From: Chitinophaga horti
GTDB lineage: Bacteria > Bacteroidota > Bacteroidia > Chitinophagales > Chitinophagaceae
Reading direction: 5' to 3'
NCBI RefSeq assembly: GCF_022867795.2
Contig: NZ_CP107006.1
Coordinates: forward strand, 3,162,001 to 3,226,000
Length of the DNA stretch: 64,000 bases
In this document: positions 15,414 through 25,727 of the stretch, in pieces
Numbering within the stretch: position 1 is the first letter of the stretch
Layout of the letters: the number at the start of each line of letters is the position of its first letter
Translations under genes and position numbers: made by a program
Notes under the pieces: generated by a model
Databases searched by the model: none
The model's input: only the letters and a program-made list of their open reading frames with translations
Told to the model about the DNA's origin: nothing

Positions 15414-18400
15414 ATGCAAAAAGTTGCTAACTGCAGCATCTTGTGGTATGCCATGCCCGACCGACGGCATGTAAGGCATTTTACAAAGGCTTTCGCACAC
15501 CACCTGCTATCCGCCATCTTTTCTGTACCAACAGGCAAAATGCCGAAGATTATGAGACTATTCAGTATTTTAATGTTTACCGCCGCTATGGCTGTTTCGG
15601 GCAAACCATCCGCGCAAACAATAACTTATACGGGCAAAAATGTGCCGCTAAAACAGGTGTTCACGGCCATCGAAAAACAAACCGGCTTCCTCGTATTCGC
15701 CAGCCGCGACGTGTTGGCCGATGCCACAACGGTTAGCATAGCGGTAAAAAATATGCCGCTGCAAACATTCCTGGATGAGGTACTGAAAAACCAGCCATTG
15801 AGGGCGCGCATGGAGGGTAAAACGATCTTCCTGTCGCGTAAAGCGACGGCCAGTACAAGCCCTGCTCCACCACAGGCATCACCATTGCGTGTACGGGTAA
15901 TGGGCGCAACGGGAAACGCGCTCAGTGGCGCTACGATATTCAATAAACGAACTAAAAACTCGGGCATTACGAACGCAGAAGGTATTGCCGACATCAAAGC
16001 CAATGCGGGCGATGTGCTGCTGATTTCTTTTGTAGGCTATGTTACACAGGAAGTGACTGTCAAAGACGCCACTGCGCCCCTATACATTTCCCTGAATGCA
16101 TCCAACAGCAAACTGGATGAGGTGCAGATCATTGCTTACGGCACTACCTCCAAAAGACTGAATACGGGCGCGGTAACGACGGTAAAAGCAGAGGACATAG
16201 AGAAACAACCGGTATCCAACCCGATCATCGCACTGGCAGGCCGCGTGCCCGGGCTGGCGATTCAGCAGACAACAGGGGCACCAGGTGCAGCGGTACGTTT
16301 CAATATTCGTGGGGTGAATAGTATCAGCGGTGTGAATGACCCGTTTATCATCATCGATGGCGTACCGTTTTCGTCCACCAATATCAGCATGAACAGGGGC
16401 AGCACACTGGGTGCATTCGGCGGTGCCAGCCCGCTGGATGCGATTAACCCCGCCGACATTGCGAGCATTGAAGTATTGAAAGATGCGGATGCTACGGCTA
16501 TCTATGGCAGCCGCGGTGCAAACGGGGTGATCCTCATCACGACCAAGAAAGGTAAATCAGGTAAAACGGGATTGAATGTAAACGTTTACCATGGCCTGGG
16601 AAAGGTGGGCAAACAGATGGAGATGCTCAGCACCCGCCAGTACCTGGATATGCGTTATGAGGCCTTCGCCAACGATGGCGTTGACTGGCGCAGTCCGTCC
16701 GTAATAGCGAACGACCTCAAAACCTGGGACACTACGCGTTACACGAACTGGCAGGACATGATCGTGGGCGGCACGGCGAAGTATACCAGTGCACAGGTAG
16801 GTGTTAGTGGTGGTAACCAGCAAACGCAGTATTCGCTCACCGGCAACTACTGGAAAGAAACAACGGTGTACCCAGGCAGCTTCTACAACAAGAAGTTATC
16901 GGGTCGCGCGGGTATTAATCACCGGTCTGCCGACGATCGCCTGCGCATGGAGTTTTCGACTTTTTACACGTATAACGACAACTACTTTCCGTCTTTTAAT
17001 CCCTACAACGACGCGCTGTACATCGCTCCTCATGCACCTGCCGTATACAACGCCGACGGCTCTTTTAACTGGGAAAACGGCAGCTTCAGGAACCCACTGG
17101 CTAACCTCAAGAATACGCAGTCGATCACGTCGTACAACCTGAACTCCAGTTTACTGCTGTCGTATCGCCTGCTTAAAGGCTTGTCTGCAAAGGCGAACAT
17201 TGGCTATAACAAAGTGGACTATCATACCAGCACGCTCAATCCGCAAGCCGGATTAGATCCTTTTAATGCTGATCCTACCAACAACTCGGCTCATTACGCT
17301 GACCTGGCTAATACGGGATGGAATGCGGAGCCTTACCTCGACTACCAGGCTTCTCTGCTCGGCGGCAAACTGAATGCGATGCTGGGTACTACTTTCCAGG
17401 CACAATCGAGGACCAACAGTGGTGTAGATGGATTTAATTTTTTGGACGATGCATTGATGAATAACCCGGCGTCGGCGCAGGAGCGCGTGGTGGCGCCTAC
17501 CACTATCGCGAAATACCGTTACAACGCGGTGTTCGGCAGGTTGAACTACAACTACCAGGACAAGTATATTGCCAACCTGACAATGCGCCGCGATGGTTCC
17601 AGCAGGTTTGGTCCGGGCAGGCAGTTTGGTAATTTTGGTGCGGTGGGGCTGGCGTGGATATTCTCCGAAGAGAAATTTATGCAGCCTTTCTCCGGCATAC
17701 TGAGTTACGGTAAACTCCGTGGGAGTTATGGCATTACCGGCAGCGACGCTATCGGCGACTACGCGTATCTGTCTACCTACTCGGTAGCCACCAACGCCAC
17801 TGCCGGCCGTGTAGCATTAAGGCCCGATCGCCTCTTCAACCCCGATTATGGATGGGAAAGCAACCAGAAAACGGACATAGAGCTCGAACTGGGTTTCATC
17901 GATAACCGCATCATGCTGTCGGCTAACTACTACCGTAACCGCTCATCCAACCAGCTGGTGGGTATTCCTATGCCGGCCATGACTGGCTTTACGAGCATCA
18001 ACAGCAACCTGCCTGCTACGGTGCAAAACACAGGTGTGGAACTTTCGTTGAACACCGTCAACATTAAACGGAAAGATTTTACCTGGAGCACGTCGATGAA
18101 TATGTCGCTGCCTAAAAACAAACTGGTGGCTTATCCTAACCTCGCATTATCTTCTCACGCTACGTCCTATATCGTAGGCAAACCATTACAACTGTCGATG
18201 TTGTACAACCTGGTGGGGGTGAATCCCGCCACCGGCGTAAACATTTACCGCGATGCCAATGGAAAAGATACCTCGTTCATCAACTCCATGTTCTTTACCC
18301 GGGCCGATCGTACGGTGTTGCTGAATACGGGTCCGCGTATATACGGCGGGCTTACCAACGAGTTCCAGTATAAAAACTTCCACTTTGACTTCCTGGTTAT

Positions 18401-18812
18401 CTACAACTGGAAGATCCGCAATAACGACATTGCGACGATGACGGGTGTACCAGGACTGGCCAACAATATCCCCTTGTATGTGTATGAGAATGCCTGGAGG
18501 AAAGAGGGCGACCATGCAAAGTTCCAGAAGTTTACGCAGCGCACTACCTCGCCGGCTTACCGCTCGGCACCCTCCAGCTCCAGCAGCGCCTACTTTTCAG
18601 AAGTGTTCTTCTTAAGGCTGAACAACCTGTCTTTCTCGTACACCCTGCCCGAGGCATGGCAAAAGAAGATCCACACCAGCAATTGCAGGGTATACCTGCA
18701 GGGACAAAACCTGTTCACCATCAGCGACTTTAAGGGCGTAGACCCGGAAACAGGTACTACCAGTATGCCCCTGATGCGGATCATGACGGCCGGTATTCAA
18801 TTTAACTTATAA
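15414..18812 (+). CDS. SusC/RagA-type TonB-dependent receptor with STN signalling domain
   Basis: A 1132-residue outer-membrane importer. The start at 15414 keeps an N-terminal extension that I recall as common in Chitinophaga SusC proteins; the signal peptide proper starts at M47 (MRLFSILMFTAAMAVSG). An STN domain (about 68-125, with VPLKQVFTAIEKQTGFLVF) can relay ligand binding to FecR. It is followed by a carboxypeptidase-like repeat (about 160-230), the plug (VQIIAYGTTSKRLNTGAV, then DADATAIYGSRGANGVILIT) and a long beta barrel ending in ITAGIQFNL-like sequence. SusD follows 14 bases later. Confidence 0.95.
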   Translation: MQKVANCSILWYAMPDRRHVRHFTKAFAHHLLSAIFSVPTGKMPKIMRLFSILMFTAAMAVSGKPSAQTITYTGKNVPLKQVFTAIEKQTGFLVFASRDVLADATTVSIAVKNMPLQTFLDEVLKNQPLRARMEGKTIFLSRKATASTSPAPPQASPLRVRVMGATGNALSGATIFNKRTKNSGITNAEGIADIKANAGDVLLISFVGYVTQEVTVKDATAPLYISLNASNSKLDEVQIIAYGTTSKRLNTGAVTTVKAEDIEKQPVSNPIIALAGRVPGLAIQQTTGAPGAAVRFNIRGVNSISGVNDPFIIIDGVPFSSTNISMNRGSTLGAFGGASPLDAINPADIASIEVLKDADATAIYGSRGANGVILITTKKGKSGKTGLNVNVYHGLGKVGKQMEMLSTRQYLDMRYEAFANDGVDWRSPSVIANDLKTWDTTRYTNWQDMIVGGTAKYTSAQVGVSGGNQQTQYSLTGNYWKETTVYPGSFYNKKLSGRAGINHRSADDRLRMEFSTFYTYNDNYFPSFNPYNDALYIAPHAPAVYNADGSFNWENGSFRNPLANLKNTQSITSYNLNSSLLLSYRLLKGLSAKANIGYNKVDYHTSTLNPQAGLDPFNADPTNNSAHYADLANTGWNAEPYLDYQASLLGGKLNAMLGTTFQAQSRTNSGVDGFNFLDDALMNNPASAQERVVAPTTIAKYRYNAVFGRLNYNYQDKYIANLTMRRDGSSRFGPGRQFGNFGAVGLAWIFSEEKFMQPFSGILSYGKLRGSYGITGSDAIGDYAYLSTYSVATNATAGRVALRPDRLFNPDYGWESNQKTDIELELGFIDNRIMLSANYYRNRSSNQLVGIPMPAMTGFTSINSNLPATVQNTGVELSLNTVNIKRKDFTWSTSMNMSLPKNKLVAYPNLALSSHATSYIVGKPLQLSMLYNLVGVNPATGVNIYRDANGKDTSFINSMFFTRADRTVLLNTGPRIYGGLTNEFQYKNFHFDFLVIYNWKIRNNDIATMTGVPGLANNIPLYVYENAWRKEGDHAKFQKFTQRTTSPAYRSAPSSSSSAYFSEVFFLRLNNLSFSYTLPEAWQKKIHTSNCRVYLQGQNLFTISDFKGVDPETGTTSMPLMRIMTAGIQFNL

Positions 18813-18826
18813 TCAAACGAGTAATT

Positions 18827-20326
18827 ATGCCAATCCATATACATCCCCGCATTGTCAATATCACCGGATCACTGCTGCTATTGGCCATGCTGACAAACAC
18901 CTCCTGCAAAAAGTTTATCACCCTGGGTGAGCCCGAAACCTCGCTCGGCGAAAAGGCCACCTTCACAAAAGAGGCCACAGCCACAGCAGCACTGCTGGAT
19001 GCCTATAGCGGCATTATCAGCATATATGGCGGTACGTCGACCACCGCAAATGCCACGCTGGTTAATGCTATGTACGCCGACGAATACACGCTCACCAATA
19101 CCGATCCCGGGTTGATGCAGCTGCATACCAATTCGCTGGATGCGAACAACGGTAACGTGCGCCTGCTGTGGAACAACACCTTCGCAACGATTTACAAAGT
19201 GAATGCCGTGATGGAGAATATTGAGAAATACGGGGTGGCCATTCCAGAACAGCGTAAGGCGCAGTTACAGGGCGAAGCCCGTTTCCTGCGTGCGTTCTGT
19301 TACCTGCATCTTGTGAACATCTTTGGAGATGTGCCCGTGCTGCTCACGTCGGACTACCGGCAAAACCGGCATATGCCTAAAACGCCCAGGGCGCAGGTGT
19401 ATACGCAGGTTGTACAGGATTTGAAAGATGCGCAAACCATGTTGCAGGCCGACTACCTGACAGACGCAAACCTGCCCGGCACAGCGCGCCTGCGTCCTAA
19501 TAAAGATGCAGCTACCGCCTTGCTGGCCCGCGTTTACCTGTACATGGAAATGTGGGAAGAGGCAAAAACAGCTGCTACAACCCTTATCAATAAAACAGCC
19601 GTTTACGGGCTGGAGACCGACCTCACCAGGGTGTTCAACATCAACAGCCGCGAAGCTATCTTTCAGCTTCCTCCCGGTTCGGGCGTAGTAAATCCCAGTC
19701 TCGTAGGACTTTTCCGGTTAACCGGCGCGCCCACCACTACAGGAGCAGGATCTGCCATTGGTATGATCAGCACGCGTTTATTAAACAGCTTTGAAGCAGG
19801 CGACAAACGCCGGTCGGATGCCTGGGTAGGCACTTCCACCTCTGGCGGCAACACGTACTACTTCCCGCACAAGTACAAATCAAACAGCGCGCTCACGCAA
19901 TACCTCACCTCCATTCGACTCGCAGAGATGTACCTAGTAAGGGCGGAGGCATACATCCAGCAGGAAAACATCGCGGATGGCATAGCGGACCTCAACACAC
20001 TGAGAAGAAGAGCGCGCGCAGTGGCTACTACACAGGTGCCGAATCCACTGCCGGATTTATCGCTCACCCTTACAAAGAGAGAAGCTTTACTGTCGCTGGA
20101 GCAGGAAAGAAAAATAGAACTGTTTACAGAAGGCCACCGCTGGTACGACCTCAAACGCTGGAAGGGCTTTAACAATCCCGCCGTAAGCCGCGCCGATGAG
20201 CTGATGCCGGCTATAACAGCCGCGAAAGGCGGCAGCTGGGAGGTTTACAAAAAACTATTTCCCTTCCCGCTTAACGAAACGCTGTTAAACACCAACCTGA
20301 AACAAAACGATCAATACGAACAATAA
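18827..20326 (+). CDS. SusD/RagB-family nutrient-binding lipoprotein
   Basis: A 499-residue surface lipoprotein partner of the SusC upstream. The signal ends in a lipobox, MLTNTSC, giving a lipidated cysteine at about residue 26. Family helices are clear: RFLRAFCYLHLVNIFGDVPV, AATALLARVYLYMEMWEEA, and the C-terminal EQERKIELFTEGHRWYDLKR motif, ending in NLKQNDQYEQ. It forms the lid of the transporter and sets substrate choice. The nature of the substrate is not shown by the sequence; thioredoxin-like and ABC genes rather than glycosidases follow. Confidence 0.94.
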   Translation: MPIHIHPRIVNITGSLLLLAMLTNTSCKKFITLGEPETSLGEKATFTKEATATAALLDAYSGIISIYGGTSTTANATLVNAMYADEYTLTNTDPGLMQLHTNSLDANNGNVRLLWNNTFATIYKVNAVMENIEKYGVAIPEQRKAQLQGEARFLRAFCYLHLVNIFGDVPVLLTSDYRQNRHMPKTPRAQVYTQVVQDLKDAQTMLQADYLTDANLPGTARLRPNKDAATALLARVYLYMEMWEEAKTAATTLINKTAVYGLETDLTRVFNINSREAIFQLPPGSGVVNPSLVGLFRLTGAPTTTGAGSAIGMISTRLLNSFEAGDKRRSDAWVGTSTSGGNTYYFPHKYKSNSALTQYLTSIRLAEMYLVRAEAYIQQENIADGIADLNTLRRRARAVATTQVPNPLPDLSLTLTKREALLSLEQERKIELFTEGHRWYDLKRWKGFNNPAVSRADELMPAITAAKGGSWEVYKKLFPFPLNETLLNTNLKQNDQYEQ

Positions 20327-20331
20327 TATTT

Positions 20332-21512
20332 ATGAAGAACTTACACTTTTTAGTGCTCGCACCGGCACTGCTTGCCACTTTAGCCAGCAGCGCACAGAAG
20401 GTAGCTGCTGACGCCACGGTCGGCGAGGTTGTAGTGAGAGGAAAAATCGGCGATCTCCAACCGCCTAAACAGCTGTGGATTTACATGGGCGATGAAAAAT
20501 GGGACACGGTAGCAGTGCGGAACGGGGTATTCGAATACCGCAAAACGACGAAATTGCCTGCCTACGGTGCTATCATGGTCAAGCACAAGCCTTACTACGA
20601 AACGGTGAAAGCATCTGGCCCGTTCTTCGGCAACATGAGCCTGATGAGCGTGTTTTTCGAAAAGGGTACCATGATCGTGAACAGTGCGACCGACACCATC
20701 AAAAGCACTACGCCGGTAAAAGGTTCGGTATTACAATCGCGTTACGCGGCGTACTGGAAAAAGAAGGCGATATCGTTAAAGCACAAAAGCAACTGGCTAC
20801 CGCCTTCAGCAACGCTACCCCGGAACAAATGCAGTCCGAAGCCTATCAGCAGGCGTATGAAAAGCAGAACCAGGTATACCTGTTACAGCTGGACAGCCTT
20901 ATCAAAAAGGAAATCGAACGTTATCCTAACTCGATGCATACCGTTGTATGCTTCGGCGCTTATGAACGTGCGCGCAAACCTGATTCGGCAACAGCGGTGA
21001 ACATTGCACGCGGCTTTGGCGAAGTATATAAAAAACAAATGAACGAGCGCATGCGGGCATCCTACGGTCCTAAAGAAGTGGTGCCCGTAATTGCTGTAGG
21101 CACTGCTGCCCCGGAGTTTTCGCAAACCTCCACTAATGGCAAACCGCTGGCATTATCGGGCCTGCGTGGCAAGTACGTACTCATCGACTTCTGGGCCAGC
21201 TGGTGCGGACCATGCCGTAAAGTGAATCCGGACCTGGTGAAACTGTACGAGCAGTTTAAAGGTAACTCCTTCGAAATACTGGGCGTATCGCTGGATTCGG
21301 ACGATGCTAAATGGAAAGAAGCAATACAGAAGGACGGGCTTACCTGGCAACATACCTCCGACCTTAAAGGCTGGAAGAATGACGTGGCGGCGTTATACGG
21401 CATCAAAGCCGTGCCACAGAACTTCCTGGTAGACCCATCCGGTAAAGTCATTGCGAAAAACCTACGGATCGCCCAGTTAGAAGAGGAACTACGTAAGCTG
21501 CTGAAGCAATAA
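20332..21512 (+). pseudogene. TlpA-like thioredoxin-fold protein with DUF4369-type N-terminus, frame broken at an A5 run
   Basis: The ATG at 20332 opens a signal peptide (MKNLHFLVLAPALLATLASS) and a DUF4369-like beta domain (VVVRGKIGDLQPPKQLWIYM). At 20758-20762 an A5 run interrupts the frame. With one more A the protein reads AAYWKKEGDIVKAQKQLATA and goes on to a thioredoxin domain, LIDFWASWCGPCRKVNPDL, with the redox motif W-C-G-P-C. It ends at 21512. The span is 1181 bases, one short of 394 codons. It should be a periplasmic thiol-disulfide oxidoreductase. The clean repair suggests a sequencing error. Confidence 0.8.
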
Positions 21513-21561
21513 TTTATTGAACGTACCGGTACTCGCGTCGGTACGTTTACTGTTAACCATC

Positions 21562-22065
21562 ATGACGTATATGAAAGCATTCATCAATTTGTCGATATTT
21601 CTTTTGGGCTGGTTTGCCGTTAGTGGCCAGTCCAGGCCAGCCGCCTTTCCATTTGAACTGAAAGACACGCTGGGTCGGGTGGTGCGACTCGACGACTTCA
21701 AAGGGAAAGTGGTATACATGGATTTCTGGTTCACGGGTTGCAAGGGCTGCGTGCAGGTAGCCAAAGGCTTACACGAAGCGGTGTTACCGGTTTTTAAGGC
21801 GGATACGAATGTGGTATTCCTGGCCGTGTCGCTGGATATTAATTTCCTGCAATGGAAAAAGAGCATCCGTGCCGGGCTTTATACAAGCGAAGGAGAAACG
21901 AATTTGTATACAATGGGCATGGGCGGCGATCACCCGATCTATAAACACTATGGCTTTAGCGGTGCGCCGCAGACCTTACTGATCGACAAACAGGGACTAC
22001 TCATATCTTCCTCTCCCCCATTACCAGGGCCAGATCTCGTGGAGCTGATACGGGGCGAGTTATAA
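21562..22065 (+). CDS. Thioredoxin-like (TlpA/AhpC-TSA family) protein with CKGC motif
   Basis: A 167-residue secreted thioredoxin-fold protein. Start chosen at the ATG at 21562, ahead of the signal peptide MKAFINLSIFLLGWFAVSG; a TTG at 21517 is unlikely. The fold is shown by FPFELKDTLGRVVRLDDFKG, VVYMDFWFTGCKGCVQVA and the cis-Pro strand GAPQTLLIDKQG. The active site is C-K-G-C, unusual in its middle residues. It follows another TlpA-like gene and precedes an ABC transporter in the same orientation, so the two redox proteins probably serve the same periplasmic process. Confidence 0.85.
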   Translation: MTYMKAFINLSIFLLGWFAVSGQSRPAAFPFELKDTLGRVVRLDDFKGKVVYMDFWFTGCKGCVQVAKGLHEAVLPVFKADTNVVFLAVSLDINFLQWKKSIRAGLYTSEGETNLYTMGMGGDHPIYKHYGFSGAPQTLLIDKQGLLISSSPPLPGPDLVELIRGEL

Positions 22066-22090
22066 CAAAGACTTACATCAAACCAACCAT

Positions 22091-22786
22091 ATGTTACAAA
22101 TCACGGAACTCAATAAGACCTATGGCGACCACCAGGCGCTACGTGGCCTGAACCTTACCGTCAACAAGGGCGAAGTATTTTGCCTCCTGGGACAAAACGG
22201 CGCGGGCAAAACTACGACGATCAACATTGCGCTTGGCTTTCTGCCTGCCACATCCGGCAGCGTAGCCATAGACGGTTGGCAGGTAACGCCGGGCGGTAGC
22301 AACGCCAGCAAAAGCGTAGCCTACATTCCTGAAGTAGTGATGTTGTACGCCAATCTCACCGCCATAGAGAACCTCGACTTCTTCAGCCAGCTGGCGGGAT
22401 ATTCCTACTCCAAGGCCGAACTGCAAAGCTTTTTAACCGATGCCAACTTACAGGCAGATGCGCACCACAAACGCGTAGGTACTTTCTCCAAAGGAATGCG
22501 GCAGAAAGTAGGCATTGCCATCGCGATTGCCAAAAATGCGTCCGTGATACTGATGGACGAGCCGACGAGCGGACTTGATCCACGGGCGACAGATGAATTT
22601 ACCAGGATCGTCAAAAACCTGGCAGCGCAGGGTAAGTCGGTACTGATCGCCACGCACGACATTTTTAACGCGGTGAACATCGGCACCCATATCGGCATCA
22701 TGAAAAACGGGCAGTTGCTGCACGTGGTGAACGCTGCCGACATCACCCCCGACGCGCTTCAGCGCCTGTACCTGGAAACCATTTAA
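22091..22786 (+). CDS. ABC-2 type transporter, ATP-binding protein
   Basis: A 231-residue nucleotide-binding subunit. Walker A is LLGQNGAGKTT (about residues 33-43), the signature is TFSKGMRQKVGIAIAIA, Walker B is VILMDEPTSGLDP, and the H-loop is LIATHD. It resembles the ATPases of export and ABC-2 systems such as NosF or GldA. Two integral-membrane genes follow at once, completing an importer-independent, export-type complex in the inner membrane. Confidence 0.93.
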   Translation: MLQITELNKTYGDHQALRGLNLTVNKGEVFCLLGQNGAGKTTTINIALGFLPATSGSVAIDGWQVTPGGSNASKSVAYIPEVVMLYANLTAIENLDFFSQLAGYSYSKAELQSFLTDANLQADAHHKRVGTFSKGMRQKVGIAIAIAKNASVILMDEPTSGLDPRATDEFTRIVKNLAAQGKSVLIATHDIFNAVNIGTHIGIMKNGQLLHVVNAADITPDALQRLYLETI

Positions 22787-22804
22787 TCACCTATCTGCTA
22801 AGAC

Positions 22805-24235
22805 ATGAAGCAATTTATTACACTGGCGCAGCATGAAATAAAATGCCTGTGGCGGGAACGGGCGTTCCAGGTACTGGGTGCGTTACTCGCACTGCTATCT
22901 GCCTACGCCATCATCACCTCCGCCGGCCAATACAACACCGCTTACAAAGAGCACCTGGCCCTTTCAGACTCGGCGCGTCACCTGCTGGTGCATCAAAAGC
23001 CCAAATCAGCGCATATGGCAGGGCATTACGGGCACATCGTATTTAAACCGGCCACGTTCCTGCAGGCGGTAGATCCGGGCGTGAATGCGTATACCGGCAG
23101 CACAGTGAGGCTGGAAGCACACCGGCAGAACGAAGCGGTCTTCATCCCGGCCGCTGGCCAGTCCTCACTGGTAAGATTCGGTGCATTTTCGTTTGCCCTC
23201 TTATTGCAGGTGGTTTTCCCGCTACTGATCCTGTTTACCTGTTACCGCGCTATCATCGCCGACAGGGAGAATGGAACACTGAAGCTGCTCGCGTCGCAAG
23301 GTGTGCGTATGCGGAAGCTGATTATGGCCAAAGCTGCTGCTTACACAGGCATCTACTGGGTTTTCCTGCTACTGGCGGCCACGGCCTATGCCATTACCTT
23401 TTACGCCGGGCAGGCGGCCGACACTACAGGCGATGTAATCGTGCGTATATTGGTATTAGTGAGTGTGTATGCCATCTATTATGCGCTCATCGTGGCGCTG
23501 ACCGTCTTCCTCTCGGCCCGGGCCAAGAGTCCGTCAGGCTTGCTGGTAGGCCTGCTGGCAGTATGGTTTATCTTCACCATCATCATACCCAAAACCGCCG
23601 CCAGCATTGGTGCGCAGCGGGCACCGCTTCCTACGAAGCTGGCTTTCCAGGAAGCAATTATGCAAGAAAAGAAGAACGGCATTGACGGGCATGATCCGCA
23701 GAACGACCGTACGAAACGGTTTAAGGATTCGGTACTTCGCGCTTATGGTGTAGATAGCGCGCAGCAGCTCCCGGTTAAAATGGGCGGACTGCTCATGCAG
23801 GCAGACGAGGACTTCAACAACATGGTGTACGACCGCGCCATGCAACGCATCAGTCGTACCATCGCCGCGCAAAACAGCATTGGTGCCCTGTCAGGCTTTG
23901 TAGACCCATTTATGGCGGTAAAGAACCTGTCGATGGGCATTGCCGGCACCGACATGCAGCACCACTTTCATTTCACCACTACGGTAGAAGATTACCGGCG
24001 TGTGTTAATCCGGGACCTCAATAAACTCGATGCCGCGAAGGAGTCGGAATACAAAGACGAAAAAGGTAAACTCACAAATGAGTACTGGGAAAAGGTGCAG
24101 GACTTCCAATACGAATCACCCGCTATCCGCTGGAGCTTATCTAACTACCTGCCGGAAATGCTGGCCTTAGTCATTTGGATAACCGGCACTTGCGCATTGA
24201 TCTGGTTCACCTCCAATAAAATTAGCATCGCATGA
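22805..24235 (+). CDS. ABC-2 type permease (DUF3526-like)
   Basis: A 476-residue inner-membrane protein. There is one membrane helix near the N-terminus (VLGALLALLSAYAIITSA), then a large extracytoplasmic loop. A bundle of five or six helices follows, including FALLLQVVFPLLILFTCY and GLLVGLLAVWFIFTIIIP, then another soluble stretch and a last helix (MLALVIWITGTCALIWF). This is the layout of the DUF3526 permeases that occur as neighbouring pairs. Its stop overlaps the next permease start by four bases (ATGA). Confidence 0.88.
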   Translation: MKQFITLAQHEIKCLWRERAFQVLGALLALLSAYAIITSAGQYNTAYKEHLALSDSARHLLVHQKPKSAHMAGHYGHIVFKPATFLQAVDPGVNAYTGSTVRLEAHRQNEAVFIPAAGQSSLVRFGAFSFALLLQVVFPLLILFTCYRAIIADRENGTLKLLASQGVRMRKLIMAKAAAYTGIYWVFLLLAATAYAITFYAGQAADTTGDVIVRILVLVSVYAIYYALIVALTVFLSARAKSPSGLLVGLLAVWFIFTIIIPKTAASIGAQRAPLPTKLAFQEAIMQEKKNGIDGHDPQNDRTKRFKDSVLRAYGVDSAQQLPVKMGGLLMQADEDFNNMVYDRAMQRISRTIAAQNSIGALSGFVDPFMAVKNLSMGIAGTDMQHHFHFTTTVEDYRRVLIRDLNKLDAAKESEYKDEKGKLTNEYWEKVQDFQYESPAIRWSLSNYLPEMLALVIWITGTCALIWFTSNKISIA

Positions 24236-25662
24236 AGCAACTACTGACTTTCTGGAAGTACCAGGCCATCCTCTTCGCCCGCAACAAATTACTGGTAACC
24301 GGCTTATTGTTCCTTTTCGCCAGCGCTATATTCAGCGCCCGCTACGGGCAACACTTCGTTGCGCAACAGGAAACGATGATCTACTCCATCGACACGCTGG
24401 AACAACGCAACCGGGAATATGCCATCAATGAAATAAAACGGCGCGATACAGCCAGGATGAATGCGGAGGACAGCATCCGGTTTAATAAGGCAGGTAAATA
24501 TTACCAGTCCGGCATTGCCGAAAGTAAAACCCTCGTCTATCGCCCCGGACCGTTTACATCGCTGGCTATCGGGCAAAAAGATAATTTCCCGTTTTACCAT
24601 TCGCTTGCCGGTTACGACGCCAATATATACACCGCCGCCCCTACCGACATTCAAAACCCGGTAAAACTTTTGGCGGGCAACTTTGATCTTTCTTTCGTGA
24701 TCATCTACCTGTTGCCATTATTTATTATCGCGATCGGGTACAATGTACTTTCCGGCGAAAAGGAGACTCACACATTTACGCTGTTGCGCGTGCAGGGAAG
24801 CGCCAAGCGTGTATTAAGCGACAAGCTGATGTTCCAGGCGGCGCTGCTGATCATCTGCACGATTATTATGTGTGGATGCGCTTTCATCGTAAATGGTATT
24901 ACCCGTACGGCCACCATTACACAGATGATCAGCTGGATGCTGATCGCTGCCATCTACATCCTGTTCTGGTGCTCAATTGTTTACTTTGTAGCCTCACTTC
25001 AGCGGTCCAGCGCCACCAACGCGCTGGTGTTAGGCGGTACGTGGATCCTGCTCTTATTATTAGTGCCCTCGGTCATACATAAAAGCGTATCGTCTGCACA
25101 CGAACAGGAGCTGGCGCAAACCATGTTTAACAGCCGCGGCGACCTGCCTACTGCGCGCGACCTGGATTCAGCGCAACTTATCGATTCGTTTAACCGGCTG
25201 AAGCACGACTATCCCATACCTGCCATGAACGATACCGGCAGCAGTGCACAGCGTTTCTACGAAAACCTGATGCGTCGCGAAATACAGACGCGTTTCGACA
25301 ACGAACTGGGCAAGGCAGTGATTCGCAGCCAGGTGAATGAGTACAATAGAGCAATGTCCTTAAATTGGGTGAACCCGGTATTTGCCATACAGAACGCGTT
25401 TAACCAGCTGGGCAATTCGGAGATCAATAATTATCATCATTACCTGGCGGAAGCCGAAACCTACCAAACCAAACGACGTTATCACCTGAACAATTACGCC
25501 ATACAGGGAAAGGCCTTTGGGATGGATGATTACCTCAATGTGCCGGAGTTTAAACTTACCCATAGCGGCCCTGCGCCTATGGACCTACTGAGGTTACTGG
25601 CACCGGTAATGTTGTTGTCCTTAGTGTTGGTGTTGCTGGCGGCCTTCAGGCCGATCAGATAA
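24232..25662 (+). CDS. ABC-2 type permease (DUF3526-like), second copy
   Basis: A 476-residue membrane protein with the same plan and exactly the same length as its neighbour. There is an N-terminal helix (LLVTGLLFLFASAIFSA), a soluble loop, a helix bundle beginning SFVIIYLLPLFIIAIGY with LSGEKETHTFTLLRVQGS, and a final helix (MLLSLVLVLLAAF). The ATG overlaps the upstream stop as ATGA. The two permeases probably form a heterodimer with the ATPase at 22091. A strong bidirectional terminator follows, ending the operon that starts at the sigma factor or at susC. Confidence 0.88.
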   Translation: MKQLLTFWKYQAILFARNKLLVTGLLFLFASAIFSARYGQHFVAQQETMIYSIDTLEQRNREYAINEIKRRDTARMNAEDSIRFNKAGKYYQSGIAESKTLVYRPGPFTSLAIGQKDNFPFYHSLAGYDANIYTAAPTDIQNPVKLLAGNFDLSFVIIYLLPLFIIAIGYNVLSGEKETHTFTLLRVQGSAKRVLSDKLMFQAALLIICTIIMCGCAFIVNGITRTATITQMISWMLIAAIYILFWCSIVYFVASLQRSSATNALVLGGTWILLLLLVPSVIHKSVSSAHEQELAQTMFNSRGDLPTARDLDSAQLIDSFNRLKHDYPIPAMNDTGSSAQRFYENLMRREIQTRFDNELGKAVIRSQVNEYNRAMSLNWVNPVFAIQNAFNQLGNSEINNYHHYLAEAETYQTKRRYHLNNYAIQGKAFGMDDYLNVPEFKLTHSGPAPMDLLRLLAPVMLLSLVLVLLAAFRPIR

Positions 25663-25669
25663 CTAGCGC

Positions 25670-25706
25670 AGAGAAGTCGTATGATTCCTGATCATGCGAC
25701 TTCTCT
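25670..25706. terminator. Bidirectional terminator between convergent genes
   Basis: A long hairpin pairs AGAGAAGTCG with CGACTTCTCT, extended by ATGAT/ATCAT around a TCCTG loop. It lies between the end of the second permease gene and the end of the AraC-family gene. Confidence 0.8.
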
Positions 25707-25727
25707 TCTATATTGCATATGGAGGTC

